Source: Rallus limicola (lineage: Eukaryota > Chordata > Aves > Gruiformes > Rallidae). Taken from it: a stretch of 64,000 nucleotides of DNA. Both the position numbers and the translations under genes were made by a program. This document shows positions 39,491-51,250 of the stretch, one piece after another. The stretch's first letter is position 1, and each line of letters opens with the position of its first letter. The notes below the pieces were generated by a model. That model was not told the origin of the DNA. It was given only the letters and a program-made list of their open reading frames with translations, and did not search any database. The stretch spans positions 77,302,520 to 77,366,519 of the forward strand of contig JAKCOZ010000001.1 of assembly GCA_022605955.1 (NCBI GenBank). The letters are read 5' to 3'.

Positions 39491-40604
39491 GCACCTCTGA
39501 GAATCACATATAGGAGAGAGAGACTCCACCAGAACACAAAGTGCCAAGAAGACCACAGTGTTGGCCTGTTAAGGGCACTGGGATGAATATCTGCATATAT
39601 ATGTAAGCACTCAACAGACACAACAGGCCGGGAAGGCAGGGGGAGGGGTAGGCGCCCAGGTACCCAGGCGAGGGAGTTTTGCCCCTGCAGCCTGAGCTGA
39701 AGCACGTGGAGTAGCCGGAGGAAAGGACCCATGGAGGAGGCAGAGACCCGACCTACCTGGTGGAGAGGCTCCACGCTGGATGGAGCTGGTGGAGACATAG
39801 AGAAGATGCCGTGACTTACGTTGGGATGAGCCCTGCCAGCACAAGCAACCTACAGAGATGAGCCAAACAGGTTTGCTGGAGGAGGCACCATAGCCCCGTG
39901 GAGGACTGGGACTGAGAGACACTGTGATTTGTTGCTGCCTGCCAGAGCAGAGATGAAGCCCGGTGGGAAGAGATTTGCCTTAGAGAAGGTTCGTGGAGGA
40001 CTGGCTCTTATGGGTGAGATCCTACGGTGCAGCAGGGGGAGGGTGTGTGGAATGGATGCCCCCATCCCGGCCGAGAAGGAAACCATCTTGCAAGGGACTG
40101 ACCGAAGCCCCCATCTCCTAGTCCCTGCCCCCTGTCCTGTGCTGCGAGCAGGAGAGGGGAAGAAGGGAGCAAAATCATGGCTGAAAGGGAAGTCTGCTTT
40201 AGAATGGAGGGGTGGGGGGAAGGTGTTACCGAGACCCCCATTTTCCCCAGTCCCTGCCCCTCCTGGGCTGCGAACAGGAGGGAAGAAGGGAGCAAATTTC
40301 TGACTAAAGACTGCTAAGGAGGGAGTGGGGGGGGGGGAAAGTGTTTGCCTGGTTGCATTTGTTTTGAGATTGTTGGTTGCACTCCTGACTCTGGTTGTTT
40401 TCAGTGTTTTCTCTTAAGCGCAATGTAATGAATTAGATAACTTTTCTCTTCAGCACTCTGTGTTGAGTCTGGTTTGCCCGCGTCAGTAACGAGTTTGTCT
40501 CTTGAGCTGCCTAATTATATTATTTCTCCCCTGTCCAACTAAGGAAGGAGAAACAGAATGATTTTGGTGGGCGTCTGGCCTTTGGCCAGGGCTCAACTGC
40601 CACA
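39490..40604 (+). mobile_element. Probable avian ERV-type solo LTR (3' end well defined)
   Basis: The right part resembles the 3' half of common avian ERV LTRs as I remember them: tgttgagtctggtttgcccg, atttctcccctgtccaacta, aggaaggagaaacagaatg, tttggtgggcgtctggc, ending ggccagggctcaactgccac at 40603, then A at 40604. The last 40 bases are close to the reverse complement of the 5' terminus at 40843 (TGTGGTGGTTGAGCCCTG), so the family has long terminal inverted repeats. GC-rich, G-run-containing sequence at 39640-40350 would be the LTR body. The left edge is uncertain because 39380-39490 is inverted. No gag, pol or env frame is present nearby, so it is a solo or rearranged LTR. Confidence 0.6.
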
Positions 40605-40842
40605 TGTAGTAACTATTGTGGTCCCCATCTGTGTGATGTGCCAAAATATCTCAATGAAAGGAAAAGCAAAGATTATTTTAAAAAGTAAACAGCAGCTGAA
40701 GGTCTTAGAGAGAGTATTGTGGTTTGCTTCCACTTACAGCATGCTCTACCTACACCACCAGCAACAAGTTACTTCCAGCTTTCTTCACTACTATCTTTAA
40801 TATATATTACGATAATTACTTATGTGCAATTCTCAACACTTC

Positions 40843-40965
40843 TGTGGTGGTTGAGCCCTGACTAAAGGCCAGCAGGCTTGCAGAAGATTCCAGCAACCAT
40901 TTTCTGCAACCCCTGGCCCCTCTCTCTCAGCACCCAACTATGCTCAACCATGACAACTTCATTTA
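40843..40965 (+). mobile_element. 5' terminal fragment of a related LTR
   Basis: It starts TGTGGTGGTTGAGCCCTGAC, the inverted partner of the LTR end at 40604, and continues through ggccagcaggcttgcagaag and accattttctgcaacccctg. The match to the inverted copy at 39380-39490 fades near 40965. The rest of the LTR is missing to the right. It may be a second insertion or the displaced 5' end of the same LTR. Confidence 0.6.
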
Positions 40966-41487
40966 GAAGTGAAAAACTGTTCCAAAATTCAGTTAGAACC
41001 TTATAAAAAAGTTTTCTGCCAAAAAACTTCCTACAGGCAAAAATCCTGAAAGTTATAGAAATTAGTCTGTCCCTGTCCGATATAGCAACGAAAAGAAGCA
41101 CAGGCTAGTAATTTCAAGCCTACACGCCTGTCTACAAAAGTAAAGCACAGAGCAGAGGAGAAAAACCTGTTATGATAAGAATATGCCTTCAACACATGCC
41201 AAAATCAGATTGCCAGGGAATCCTTAATTCTGCAGTCTTGGCCCAATGCATTACAGCCCTTTGCTACCTGATGAACCCAGATGTATGCAACAAAGTGGAT
41301 TTGAAGAATCGGCAATAATGGAGAGTCACACCCACAGACATAGTTCCTCTATCCATTGGCTTTCTATGGCAGTGTCATTCAGAGTTCTTTCATAGAAGCT
41401 ATGTCAAAGCAACAGCTTTTTTTCCTATAAATTTTAAAACAACACTGGGATCAGAAAATAATGCACTCTAAACAGTGGCAGACAGAG

Positions 41488-41700
41488 ATCATAGAATGGT
41501 TTAGGTTGGAAGGGACCTCAAAGATCAGTGTAGTTCCACAATCCCCCCCCCCCCTCCATTAGACCAGGTTGCGCAGAGCCCATCCAACCTGGCCTTGAAC
41601 ACTGTCAGGGTGGGGGCAACCACAGCTTCTCTGGACAATCTGTTCCAGTTCCTCACCACCCTCAGAGGGAAGAAATTCTTCCCTATGATTTAATCTAAAT
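41488..41700 (-). mobile_element. 5'-truncated CR1 LINE, 3' end only
   Basis: The reverse strand carries the classic CR1 3' terminal sequence. On the plus strand it reads tcatagaatggtttaggttg, gaagggacctcaaagatca, ccaacctggccttgaacact, ttccagttcctcaccaccct and agaaattcttccctatg. The expected ATTCTRTG end is at 41488-41496. The copy is diverged and contains a 13-base C run. It is in the same orientation as CALD1 and the larger CR1 about 1 kb away. Confidence 0.95.
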
Positions 41701-42446
41701 CTTTACTGAAGCCAAATGGAGGAAGCCCATTGAACTTTTCAACAGTATAAATAAACTTCTGGTAAGGAAACTAGGAACTCTGCATGGAACAAACCTGATT
41801 TTCTCTCTCCACAAAGCCATGATAATCTGTCTAGATGCCAAGGCTTATTTCTACACATGTGGACTACTGTTACCTAACAGACCCTTTCGAGGATAACATA
41901 CCTAGTACAGGTAACAAGAGAACAACTGATACATCTCAATTAACCACAGAATATTTGTTTGGACTATTCACTGGGTGGATAAAAATTTGTGACACTTAGA
42001 AGGTTAGGATACCTACATACATTTTCTCCCTGTCAATCTCGATGCTAGAGCTCATGTCTAGCATCCACTATCAACTCTGCAGACTCAGACTAAGACCTAA
42101 GAATAGCAACTGGGTTTCTCCAGCTCTTTGCAGTCGTGGCAGGAAGAGCAATGCTGCCAGCTGCAGCAAAAGAAAGCAGAAGGATGGCCTCATCACCCAC
42201 AAGTATGCACATCAGCTCAAATGCTGCCCACAGTGGTATGGCCGAGAGCAGTTCCAGGTGGATCAAGTTCTTCTGTTCTGAGTGACAGATTGTATCACCC
42301 TCCCAACTGCTAGCCTGAAAGAGCGCACAAAGGATTTTATCAATTCTGTAACTTCCCTTTATTCCACCAAACGCAGCGATTTTGCTTAGTCTGTTTTAAG
42401 ATGATGTTATTCATAGTAAAGAGGAACAGTGAATAAAGTTATTCTA
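41701..42446. other. Spacer between two CR1 copies
   Basis: About 750 bp with no recognised repeat or gene. Frames at 42042-42313 are short and show no family resemblance. Confidence 0.6.
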
Positions 42447-42478
42447 CACAGAATCACAGAATCACAGAATCACAGAAT
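42447..42478 (-). repeat. CR1 3' terminal octamer repeat, four units
   Basis: Four perfect copies of CACAGAAT on the plus strand (ATTCTGTG on the element strand) mark the 3' terminus of the CR1 LINE. CR1 elements end in such short octamer repeats rather than a poly-A tail. Confidence 0.97.
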
Positions 42479-42541
42479 CTTAGGGGTTGGAAGGGACCTC
42501 AAGAGATCATCGGGTCCAACCCCCCTGCCAAAGCAGGCTCC

Positions 42542-45500
42542 CTATCTCATACTACATAGATAGGCGTCCAGACGAGACTTGAATATCTCCAGAGAAGGAG
42601 ACTCCACCACCTCCCTGGGCAGCCTATTCCACTGCTCCGTCACCCTCACTGTGAAAAAGTTCTTCCGCATGTTGGTGCGGAACTTCCTATGCTCTAGCTT
42701 AAAGCCATTGCCCCTAGTCCTGTCCCCACAGACCACTGAAAAGGGGCTGTCCAATTCCCCCTGCAACCCATGTCTAAGATATTTATAGACATTAATTAGG
42801 TCCCCCCTAAGTCTTCTTTTTTCCAGGCTGAACAGCCCCAGCTCACTCAGCCTTTCCTCGTAGGGTAGATGTTCCAGGCCCCTAATCAACTTTGTCGCCC
42901 TTCTCTGGACTCTCTCCAGAAGGTCCCTGTCTTTTTTATACCAGGGGGCCCAGAACTGGACACAGTACTCCAGGTGGGGCCTGACCAACGCAGAGTAGAG
43001 GGGGAGGATCACCTCCTTCGACCTGCTGGACACACTCTTCCTGATGCACCCCAGGATCCCATTGGCTTTCTTGGCCACCAGGGCACACTGCTTGCTCATA
43101 GCCAACCTGTCATCAACCAGGACCCCCAGGTCCTTCTCCTCAGAGCTCTTTTCCAACAGGTCATCCCCCAGCCTGTACTGATACAGTCGGTTGTTCCTCC
43201 CCAGGTGCAAGACTTTACACTTGCTTTTGTTGAATTTCATTTGGTTTCTCCCAGCCCAGCTCTCCAGCCTGTCCAGGTCTCGCTGAATGGCAGCGCAGTG
43301 TTCCTGCGTGTCAGCCACACCTCCCAGCTTTGTGTCATCAGCATACTTGCTGAGGGTGGATGTTATTCCCTCATCAAGGTCGTTGATGAAGATATTAAAC
43401 AGGACTGGACCCAACACCGAGCCCTGGGGAACACCACTAGTCACAGGCCTCCATTCAGATTCTACTCCACTGATCACGACCCTCTGAGCCCGGTCCGACA
43501 GCCAGTTCTCAACCCACCTCACTGTCCACTCATCTATCCCTTGTTTTCTCAGCTTCTCTATCAGGATGTTATGGGAGACAGTATCGAAAGCTTTGCTAAA
43601 GTCGAGGTAGATGACATCCACTGCTCTCCCTCCATCCACCCAGTTGGTAACGACATCATAGAAGGCTATGAGATTGGTCGAGCACGATCTCCCCTTGGTG
43701 AATCCATGCTGACTACTCCTCATGACCTTCTTCTCTTCCAGTTGTTTGGAGATGGCGTCCAAAACAAGCTGTTCCATCACCTTTCCAGGGACAGAAGTGA
43801 GGCTGACTGGCCTATAGTTACTGGGATCCTCCTTCTTGCCTTTTTTAAAGACTGGAGTGACATTGGCTATCCTCCAATCTTCAGGCACTTCTCCTGTAGT
43901 CCAGGATTTATCGAAGATGATAGAGAGCGGCTCCGCAATCACCTCTGCCAGCTCTCTCAGCACACGTGGGTGTATCCCATCCGGGCCCATGGATTTGTGT
44001 GCATTCATTCCTTTGAGTCGCTCCCGGACCTCCCTTACCTCAACTAGAGGGAAGCCATTCGTTCCCCAACCACTCCTACTTTCATCTGGGATCTGTGAGT
44101 CCCGAGAAGCCTTCGGAGTAAAGACCGAGGCAAAGAAGGCATTGAGTATCTCCACCTTCTCATCATCTCTCGTGACCAAGACACCCGCCTCATTCAACAA
44201 GGGACCTACATTATCCCTGGTCATCCTTTTACTATTCACATACCTGAAGAAACTCTTTTTATTGTCCTTTATTTCCCTTGCCAGCTTCATTTCTAAGCAA
44301 GCCTTAGCCCTCCTAGTTGCATCCCTACAGGCCCTGGCAACATCCTTATATTCATCCCGTGATCTCAGACCCTGTTTCCACAGTTTATAGGTCTTCTGCT
44401 TCCCTCTGAGTTTATTCATAAGCTCCCTGCTTATCCATGCAGGTCTTCTGCCTTTCTTTCCCGATTTCTTACTCAAAGGGATGCACCTATTCTGTGCTTG
44501 GAAGAGGTGCTGTTTGAATGTTAGCCAGCTCTCGCAGGCACCCATTCCTTCAAACAAAGCAGCCCATGGGATAGCCCCTATTTGATTTCGGAGGAGATCA
44601 AAGTTAGCTCTTCCAAAATTCAGGGTAGCTATCCTACTTTTTGGCTTGCCTCTTCCACTCAGGATCTTGAACTCGACCATTTCATGGTCGCTTAGTCCTA
44701 AGCTGCCCCCGACATTCACTTCACTAACGAGCCCGTCCTTGTTAGTGAAAACAAGGTCAAGCACCCGCCCTCCCCTCGTAGGTTCCTGCACCATCTGTGT
44801 CAGGAAGTTGTCTTCCATGTACCGCAGAAATTGTCTGGACTGCATACGACTGGCCGTATTGCTTGCCCAGCAAATATCTGGGTAATTGAAGTCCCCCATA
44901 AGGACCAACGCCTGCGATCTTGAGGCTACTTCCAATTGCTTGTAAAACGCATTATCCACCCGCTCCTCTTGATCAGGGGGCCTGTAGTACACACCCACGA
45001 CTATGTCACCCAAGCTGGCCTGTCTTTTAATTCTTACCCACAAACTCTCAACAAACGGTTCATCCCTACCCAGGTGGAGCTCAATACATTCTAGGTGCTC
45101 TCTAACATAAAGAGCAACTCCTCCACCTCGTCTCCCTAGCCTATCTTTCCTAAAAAGCACGTAGCCATCCATGGTAGCGTGCCAGTCATCCAGGCTGTCC
45201 CACCACGTCTCAGTGATTGCAATGAGATCGAGGCCCTGTGACTGCACAAAGATTTCTAATTCTTCCTTTTTGTTCCCCATGCTACGTGCATTTGTATAAA
45301 GGCATTTTAGTGGGGGAGCAGATCCAGATATCTCCAACAGCTCACTGCGAGATTTTCGATAGGGGATGGGCAAAAGCAGCTCCACTGAGGAGTTCACGGA
45401 GTAATCCACAGAGTTATCCCTACTCTCGTGTGAAGCAACATCCCCAAGTCTGCCATTGTGCTGTTGGCATTTATCTATTTCCCCCAGCAACTCGTGCTGT

Positions 45501-45574
45501 GGTTCCCAAAGCACCTGCCTCGCCCCAGCAGCCTTTGTAATTTCCCCTTCCCCCTTCCTAACTAGTTTAAAGCC
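42542..45574 (-). CDS. CR1 ORF2: apurinic-type endonuclease plus reverse transcriptase
   Basis: An uninterrupted frame of about 1010 codons. Positions here count from a GTG codon at 45514, giving 990 residues. Endonuclease motifs are all present: TNARS (Asn75), ITETWW (Glu102), VYYRPP, GDFNYPD (Asp208, Asn210), LDLVFTN and SDH (275-277). Reverse-transcriptase motifs follow: [19 protein letters not shown] (551-569), [20 protein letters not shown] (catalytic Asp638), [12 protein letters not shown] (692-703) and the YADD active site (724-727). The C-terminal CR1 domain ends LDAYLCSMR. The protein would nick genomic DNA and copy its own RNA at the nick. No ATG occurs before codon 79, inside the endonuclease domain. 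The frame is open back to a stop at 45577-45575, overlapping the end of ORF1 by 13 bp in another frame, so reinitiation, non-AUG start or a lost ATG must be considered. Confidence 0.95.
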   Translation of the reverse strand, partial: GFKLVRKGEGEITKAAGARQVLWEPQHELLGEIDKCQQHNGRLGDVASHESRDNSVDYSVNSSVELLLPIPYRKSRSELLEISGSAPPLKCLYTNARSMGNKKEELEIFVQSQGLDLIAITETWWDSLDDWHATMDGYVLFRKDRLGRRGGGVALYVREHLECIELHLGRDEPFVESLWVRIKRQASLGDIVVGVYYRPPDQEERVDNAFYKQLEVASRSQALVLMGDFNYPDICWASNTASRMQSRQFLRYMEDNFLTQMVQEPTRGGRVLDLVFTNKDGLVSEVNVGGSLGLSDHEMVEFKILSGRGKPKSRIATLNFGRANFDLLRNQIGAIPWAALFEGMGACESWLTFKQHLFQAQNRCIPLSKKSGKKGRRPAWISRELMNKLRGKQKTYKLWKQGLRSRDEYKDVARACRDATRRAKACLEMKLAREIKDNKKSFFRYVNSKRMTRDNVGPLLNEAGVLVTRDDEKVEILNAFFASVFTPKASRDSQIPDESRSGWGTNGFPLVEVREVRERLKGMNAHKSMGPDGIHPRVLRELAEVIAEPLSIIFDKSWTTGEVPEDWRIANVTPVFKKGKKEDPSNYRPVSLTSVPGKVMEQLVLDAISKQLEEKKVMRSSQHGFTKGRSCSTNLIAFYDVVTNWVDGGRAVDVIYLDFSKAFDTVSHNILIEKLRKQGIDEWTVRWVENWLSDRAQRVVISGVESEWRPVTSGVPQGSVLGPVLFNIFINDLDEGITSTLSKYADDTKLGGVADTQEHCAAIQRDLDRLESWAGRNQMKFNKSKCKVLHLGRNNRLYQYRLGDDLLEKSSEEKDLGVLVDDRLAMSKQCALVAKKANGILGCIRKSVSSRSKEVILPLYSALVRPHLEYCVQFWAPWYKKDRDLLERVQRRATKLIRGLEHLPYEERLSELGLFSLEKRRLRGDLINVYKYLRHGLQGELDSPFSVVCGDRTRGNGFKLEHRKFRTNMRKNFFTVRVTEQWNRLPREVVESPSLEIFKSRLDAYLCSMR

Positions 45575-46491
45575 CTATCAATGAGCCCTGCCGTCTCCTG
45601 AGCAAGGATCCGCTTTCCTCTATGGGACAGGTAAGCCCCATTAACAGTACTCATGTCCGGGGCAGAGTACACCATCCCTTGGTCAAAGAACCCAAATTTC
45701 TTGTGCAGGCACCAGCCTTTTAACCACTGATTCAATTCATGGGTTCTCCTGACCTTCTCTGAACCCCACCTCCCACAAGTGGGAATAGAAGAAAATATTA
45801 TTTGGGCTCCTGCCCCCCCAATGAAGCGCCCTAGGTCACGAAATTCTCTCTTGATAGTACGCAGACTACACTTCGTGATTGCATCTTTACCTGCTTGAAT
45901 TATCAATAGCGGGTAATAATCAGAGGGTCTAACCAGCTCTGGGAGCCTTCTGGTTATATCCCTGACCCTGGCTCCAGGAAGGCAGCACACCTCTCTACGT
46001 GTAGGGTCTGGTCTACATATGGGACCCTCTGTCCCACTGAGGATGGAATCCCCAACCACAACTACTCTTCTTTCCCGGTTTGCTGAGGCCGTCTCAAGGG
46101 GAGCAGATACTCTCCTCACCCTGGGCTTTCGCTTCCTCTGAGGCAGAGGGACCGTATTCATCTCCTCACATACCTCCCCTTCAACTTCCAGGGCCCCAAA
46201 TCTGTTGCTTATGGGGACCTGGGGGGGTGGGGGAGGGAGGCGAGGGGAGTGTCTACGGCAGCGAGTAGGGACCACCTTCCAGACTTCCCCAGGGTTTGGG
46301 TCACTCCCATTTACCTGGCTAGAACAGGGCAGGGGGACTGCCTTCAGAGTTGTAGAATCTTCCTGGCACACTTCCCTCTTGGATGCCAGGGAGCTACACC
46401 ACCAGTCTATCTCCATCTCACATTCTCGAATGGCTTTCAGCCTTTCGAGCTCTTCTCGCTGCCTTTCGAGCTCACACCCAGTGGTGTCAAA
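45562..46491 (-). CDS. CR1 ORF1, 5'-truncated, esterase-like C-terminal domain
   Basis: The open frame begins after a stop at 46494-46492 and its first ATG is at 46416. It starts with a coiled-coil-like segment ([16 protein letters not shown]), then a proline-rich linker, basic residues RKRKPRVRR, and an SGNH/GDSL-type esterase domain: [11 protein letters not shown] (Ser124 counted from the ATG), IIQAGKD (174-178), [10 protein letters not shown] and a C-terminal [13 protein letters not shown] block (259-271), ending DRALN. In the family this protein binds RNA and accompanies the element's RNA. The usual Asp-x-x-His pair near the end reads Asn-Gly-Ala-Tyr here, which suggests loss of esterase catalysis. 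The N-terminus is missing because the element is truncated. Confidence 0.9.
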   Translation of the reverse strand, partial: FDTTGCELERQREELERLKAIRECEMEIDWWCSSLASKREVCQEDSTTLKAVPLPCSSQVNGSDPNPGEVWKVVPTRCRRHSPRLPPPPPQVPISNRFGALEVEGEVCEEMNTVPLPQRKRKPRVRRVSAPLETASANRERRVVVVGDSILSGTEGPICRPDPTRREVCCLPGARVRDITRRLPELVRPSDYYPLLIIQAGKDAITKCSLRTIKREFRDLGRFIGGAGAQIIFSSIPTCGRWGSEKVRRTHELNQWLKGWCLHKKFGFFDQGMVYSAPDMSTVNGAYLSHRGKRILAQETAGLIDRALN

Positions 46492-49400
46492 TCACGTTCC
46501 CATAAGTAGGTGCCCCAGCTTTTGTCTGTGGGTCTACTTAGCCCCAGTTTAGACCAACTGTGCTCCTGCAACTATTTATCCAGGCTAAAATATGATGCAG
46601 TCTACACACCCAGCACACATGACTGGCTACCTCCAAGTGGTATTTTTGGAAACAAACATCACCTGTTGTCTCTGAAACTGGATGACAGATGTACCAGGTG
46701 CAAACATTCTGAGAAGTGTACCCAAACCTGGGATCTCAAATAGCCAGTTGTTTTCATTTGCTCTCTTGTATCTGCAGCAGAAAGAGAAAAGCATCCTTCC
46801 ACTTGCTGCTTTAGCTCTTTTGGTTTGGTTTGTTGGGTTTAATTTTGGGTTTGTGGGGTGGATTTTATTTTGCTAAAGTACTAGCCAAATAAACAGAACA
46901 GGTTATGATAGACAGGCAAGTATCATTAGTCCATCACTGTTTCTTGCCACAACAACCCTATACTGGTCTTGGCTCCAGCCATACCGTAGCATGAAGGGGA
47001 AAAAAAAAAAAAAAGGAAGCAAGAGTTAAACAAAGATTCTTTAAGTACTCAAAAAATATTTGGATTTAGGTTCTCATTCATGCCCTTTAAAGCCATTATT
47101 TTAAAAAATGTTTATGCAGCAGAGGCGTTTCTCCTACACATAAAAATTCTTGAAAAACAGGAAAAGGAAATTAATGTTTCCTTCGAAATTAGCCACTGCT
47201 TGCACAGTCTTAAGTCTGTTACTGTGATACTCTACTGTGCCTTTACCCTTGTCCTTATTTACAAGATCCTACATTTAATTTTGAAGTTAAGTTACCAATG
47301 AGTTTCAAAGGGAGAATAAACCCAAGAATTTTTACTGATGTCAAACACATTTTTAACTGAATTCCCATCAACTTACAATGAGCGTTATAAACAAATACAG
47401 TCACCAAGATTTTATTTTCAGAATTTAACCCAGAATGTAAATAAATTTGCAATGTCTTACCAGTACATTAGGATGGCATAGCCAGGCATCCCTGAAACAC
47501 AGATCAGTCAGCAATATTTCTTTTGTTCTGGCAGTGTTTCTATTCTCTAGCAATTTCTATCCACCGTGTAATATGCTGTCACTGTGCTGCGTTTTGGGGA
47601 AGATAACTCACACTGTGTGTTACGCCCCTTCTATCACTCCTACGCAGTGCTAGAGAAATCACATGCCCCACCACCCCATACTCTCATCAGTGGAGTTAAA
47701 TAGTGCCTGTTTTGATCAAAAAAAGGCCAAACAGACTAAAACTTAACTCTAATCTTGTGCAGATTTCCTGTAGAAATGTAAAAGGCACTTCAAAACCATC
47801 CAGGCCCATGCAGTAAAGCTCTTCAAAACTTCCTTAAATCCTGCTGACAGCAATGAGTGTGTACATGTCCAATGTGTTTTAGCCCACATAGATGGATTAG
47901 AAGCCACCACATTGATTTTGAAAGCATCCTTACCTGGGGGAAAATGCAGTAGTGATACTGACATTTCATGACACACTGGACATGCCTACTTCTGCTACTT
48001 TGCAAGAAAGAAAAACTGTATTATTTAATCTGTAAAAGGCTCAATCTGGATTAGTAACAGCAGTGAAAGGCTTCTAATGGACTTTTAGACTGTGCTGAAG
48101 GAACCATTGCCATGTTGGCAGTGGCAAAACAAAGGGTTGCAGGGATGGCAACACAAGGTATCACAGCTCAACCTAAAGAGAACACTAACCAAGTAGAGGA
48201 CTTCTCCTTACCCGTACAGACTGGGCACAGAAGAATATCTTTAGCACAGGTCCTTACCCCACAAGTGTTGTATCAACCCTTGCCAGCCCTAATTGCTCCT
48301 GAAGACTCTAAACAAAGGATTTGCTCAAGCTGTGGCTATATTTTATCATCTTCTATGTGTCTGCTGAAGTCACCCCTAGCAAGGAGCTATGCAAGACCAT
48401 CCCTGACATAGATCAAGCCAAATTCAATCTTTGTACAGCTTCACGGATGACAGCATCCCCAGGCAATCATGTCCTGTGTTTACTTCATGGAGGAGGGCCC
48501 ATAAGCAGCAAGTCAGTGGACATGGCTCTTTTCTATTTCTATTTTCATGTCCAGACCACGTCTCACTTGAATAGGAAGCCCCTTTAGCAACAGGTTCATC
48601 TTTTAATGAAACTTCATGAAATTTGTCATCCGACATTCTCTCAAAACAGTCACATAAGCGTTACCGTTTTCAAAGACAAAATACATTCCCAGCCATCCTG
48701 GATAGATGACAAAGAATATCAGATATAGAAAAATATGAATGAAGAAAATGTCTTTAATTTTACTGCTGGTCAGCTTTCCCCTAGATCATCATGCCTCCAT
48801 TCACAGTGAAACCACAAAAGGCACATTAAAGCTTTTCCTCTGACATGAATAATTCCTGGGAAGATGACTGTGAACTAGAATTGGAGGACTGTGGTGCTGA
48901 GAAGACAGTGGGGGGAATGCAAGGAATGAAAACACAAACTCTGAGAAGACCCCTATAGATATCCTAATTCTTAATTTCATGCCACTTGGGATTCAAAGCC
49001 CCTTAAGAATAGGCATACAAGAGCAATATAAAAGAAATTCTGCAGTTCCAATCCTGTCCTTTATGCTCTGAGAGAACAGCCCAGTTGACTTACACTTCTA
49101 CATCAGAACTAAAAAATTTAAGATACAAAACAACTCCATGCAATGGGCCTAAAAAATGGCATCATCTTTCATGGATCAAATCTCATGAATTACATGTGCA
49201 GTGGCAAAATACTACCAAAAAATCCTGCTGGGGCATTTTCATTTTCATTTCCATGAGCACAGTCCTATGTGACACGGATCCTGTTACAATTACTATGACC
49301 TTGAATATTATGTAACTGCAGCCTTGGAGGGATTTTATTGTTGAAACAAACTTTGTGTAAAAAAAAAAACCAAAACAGTTACTAATGTTCATGACAGAAC

Positions 49401-51232
49401 CGGGAAACTTGATCTAGGTACATTCTAGACAACAGAGAAAGAAGAAAAATACTAATACTGAATAAGGCCACAGTTTCACCAGATAACAAAGGCAAGGCAA
49501 CAGAGGAAGAAATCATTTAACTAAATTCCATAAACTGAGCTTGTGAGAAACTTGGTGGTCTTCAGCCATGTTTCAGTGGACACATCACACCTGGCACCTT
49601 CACATGCTAACTCAGCAAAGCCACCTCTCAGTCAAGACTACAGCACATGCTGAAAACTTCCATTCAAGACACACCCTGCCATCTTTGGCTTGGGAGCCAA
49701 GAAATCAGCGTGGCTGCAATACATCACATTTCTTCTTGCTGATCTCCAATGGTTTATGACCTCCTTGCTGGAGTAGCAAAGTCAGTACTGCCCCTGGCAT
49801 AAGCAATGAAACCAAGTCCTACATCCATCTGTTCACTGCTGTTTGCCCTGTGGTTTTGTCTACCCAAGTCAAGAGTCCCCGCAGGGTAGCTGAGCTTACT
49901 GCATACCCATTACTGAACTCCCCAGGGCTCTTCCCCAGGTGCATCACCTATGGTTTTCAGCAAAGGTCTTCTGAGACCACAAAAATGTGCCTGGGGAAGG
50001 TTGTCAGTTGCCTTTGGCCAGAAGGCCCCACACCTTTTTGCCTACTTGATGTATACTACAAAGAGTTTCTCCAGCAAGGCCTATCTATGCACTCAGCCTC
50101 TCTCTAGTCACCAAGCAGCAAGCATGTTTCCCTAACATTTACATAGTCTTGAAGGTCAAATTTTCTATTTAGCAGTAACATTTAATAGCCTGTGATCTTC
50201 AGGCAAACAGCATTACAGAAATTAAACCCTGATCTTTGTGAACATTACATTGCTCATTCTGTAGGTCAAATCAAGGTGCAGTCTGTGCCAGAAAGGGTTT
50301 GTGTGAGTTTTCCCACCCTCCCAACTTCTTTTCTCTTTGCATTACTACAGCAAGAGGGCTGCGTGGCCACCGGCCCTTGCCTCCAACAGAGCCACATTCC
50401 AAAACTGGAGGGTGTGTGTAAACATCTGCCCACATATTTATGTGGCACACAAGAACATAACAGATAAATCAGCAGTAGCACAAGCTGTCAAAAACACAAG
50501 CGCAATTCCCAAAAAGTCAGCAGTGCTGTCTTACAAACCGGGCAGGTCAGTTACAGGCCTGAATTCCCAACCTTATCGCATATGCAGAGAAAGTGAGGCT
50601 TGATGAATCCTACTTTCTCCCACAGAAAAACACCACCACCCCTCTCACAGGGCTAAAAGGATGCTCTGGGGCTGCCGGCAGCAGCAGGGAGCTTGAGTGA
50701 TGTTTTCAATAGCGCAGAGATCAGCCTCTGCAGGCCCCCATCGGAGGGCCACAGAGATTCCAAAGACTATCTCACAAGGTGAAATGCCTTTTAAAACCTA
50801 ACGCTCTGAATGGGACATATCTCACCTAATTCTAGCTGTCAAATAATTAGCTAAAATTTCATACCAATCGTCTAGGCTTCCCCTAGAAGGTAGCCCAGAA
50901 GCTACCTAATTCTCCCTAACTGTGCAGCTCTGCATTCCTCAGTCTCTTTTAAGATTAGAAGCAATCTTAATAAAAAAATAAAAGAGAAACTAAGAGGCCT
51001 GACTAGACGGCACAACCATGCATGGGTAAACTGTGAAATTCTCTTAAAGGCTGCACCTTAAACTCTGGGAGTTTATACCTGCTTTGAATTTGGCCTACAG
51101 TCTATATAGCACTCTCTCACGTTCACACAATATTTGACTATTCTGTAGGTTACATTTACTTATTTATTGACGTGATTTGGAAGGGGCTTTGCTATGGATC
51201 CTGTTTTGAAGTTACAAGTGTGGTACAACAGA

Positions 51233-51250
51233 TTTTTTTTTTTTTTTTTT
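51233..51250. repeat. T18 homopolymer
   Basis: Eighteen consecutive T. No LINE- or SINE-like sequence was recognised next to it, so it is a simple repeat rather than a retroposon tail. Confidence 0.9.

Larger units (their letters stand above)
42447..46494 (-). mobile_element. Nearly full-length CR1 LINE retrotransposon
   Basis: About 4.05 kb from the ATTCTGTG repeats at 42447 to loss of recognisable CR1 sequence around 46494. It contains the C-terminal part of ORF1 with its esterase-like domain, a complete ORF2 with endonuclease and reverse transcriptase, and a short 3' UTR. The 5' UTR and the start of ORF1 are absent, the usual outcome of incomplete reverse transcription. No clear target-site duplication was found by eye. 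It is on the same strand as CALD1. Confidence 0.97.

Noticed and set aside
41545..41557. C run as a regulatory tract
   Set aside because: It lies inside the truncated CR1 and is best explained as slippage in the repeat.
42869..44047. 392-codon open frame on the plus strand
   Set aside because: It is the antisense shadow of the CR1 reverse-transcriptase frame and resembles no protein family.
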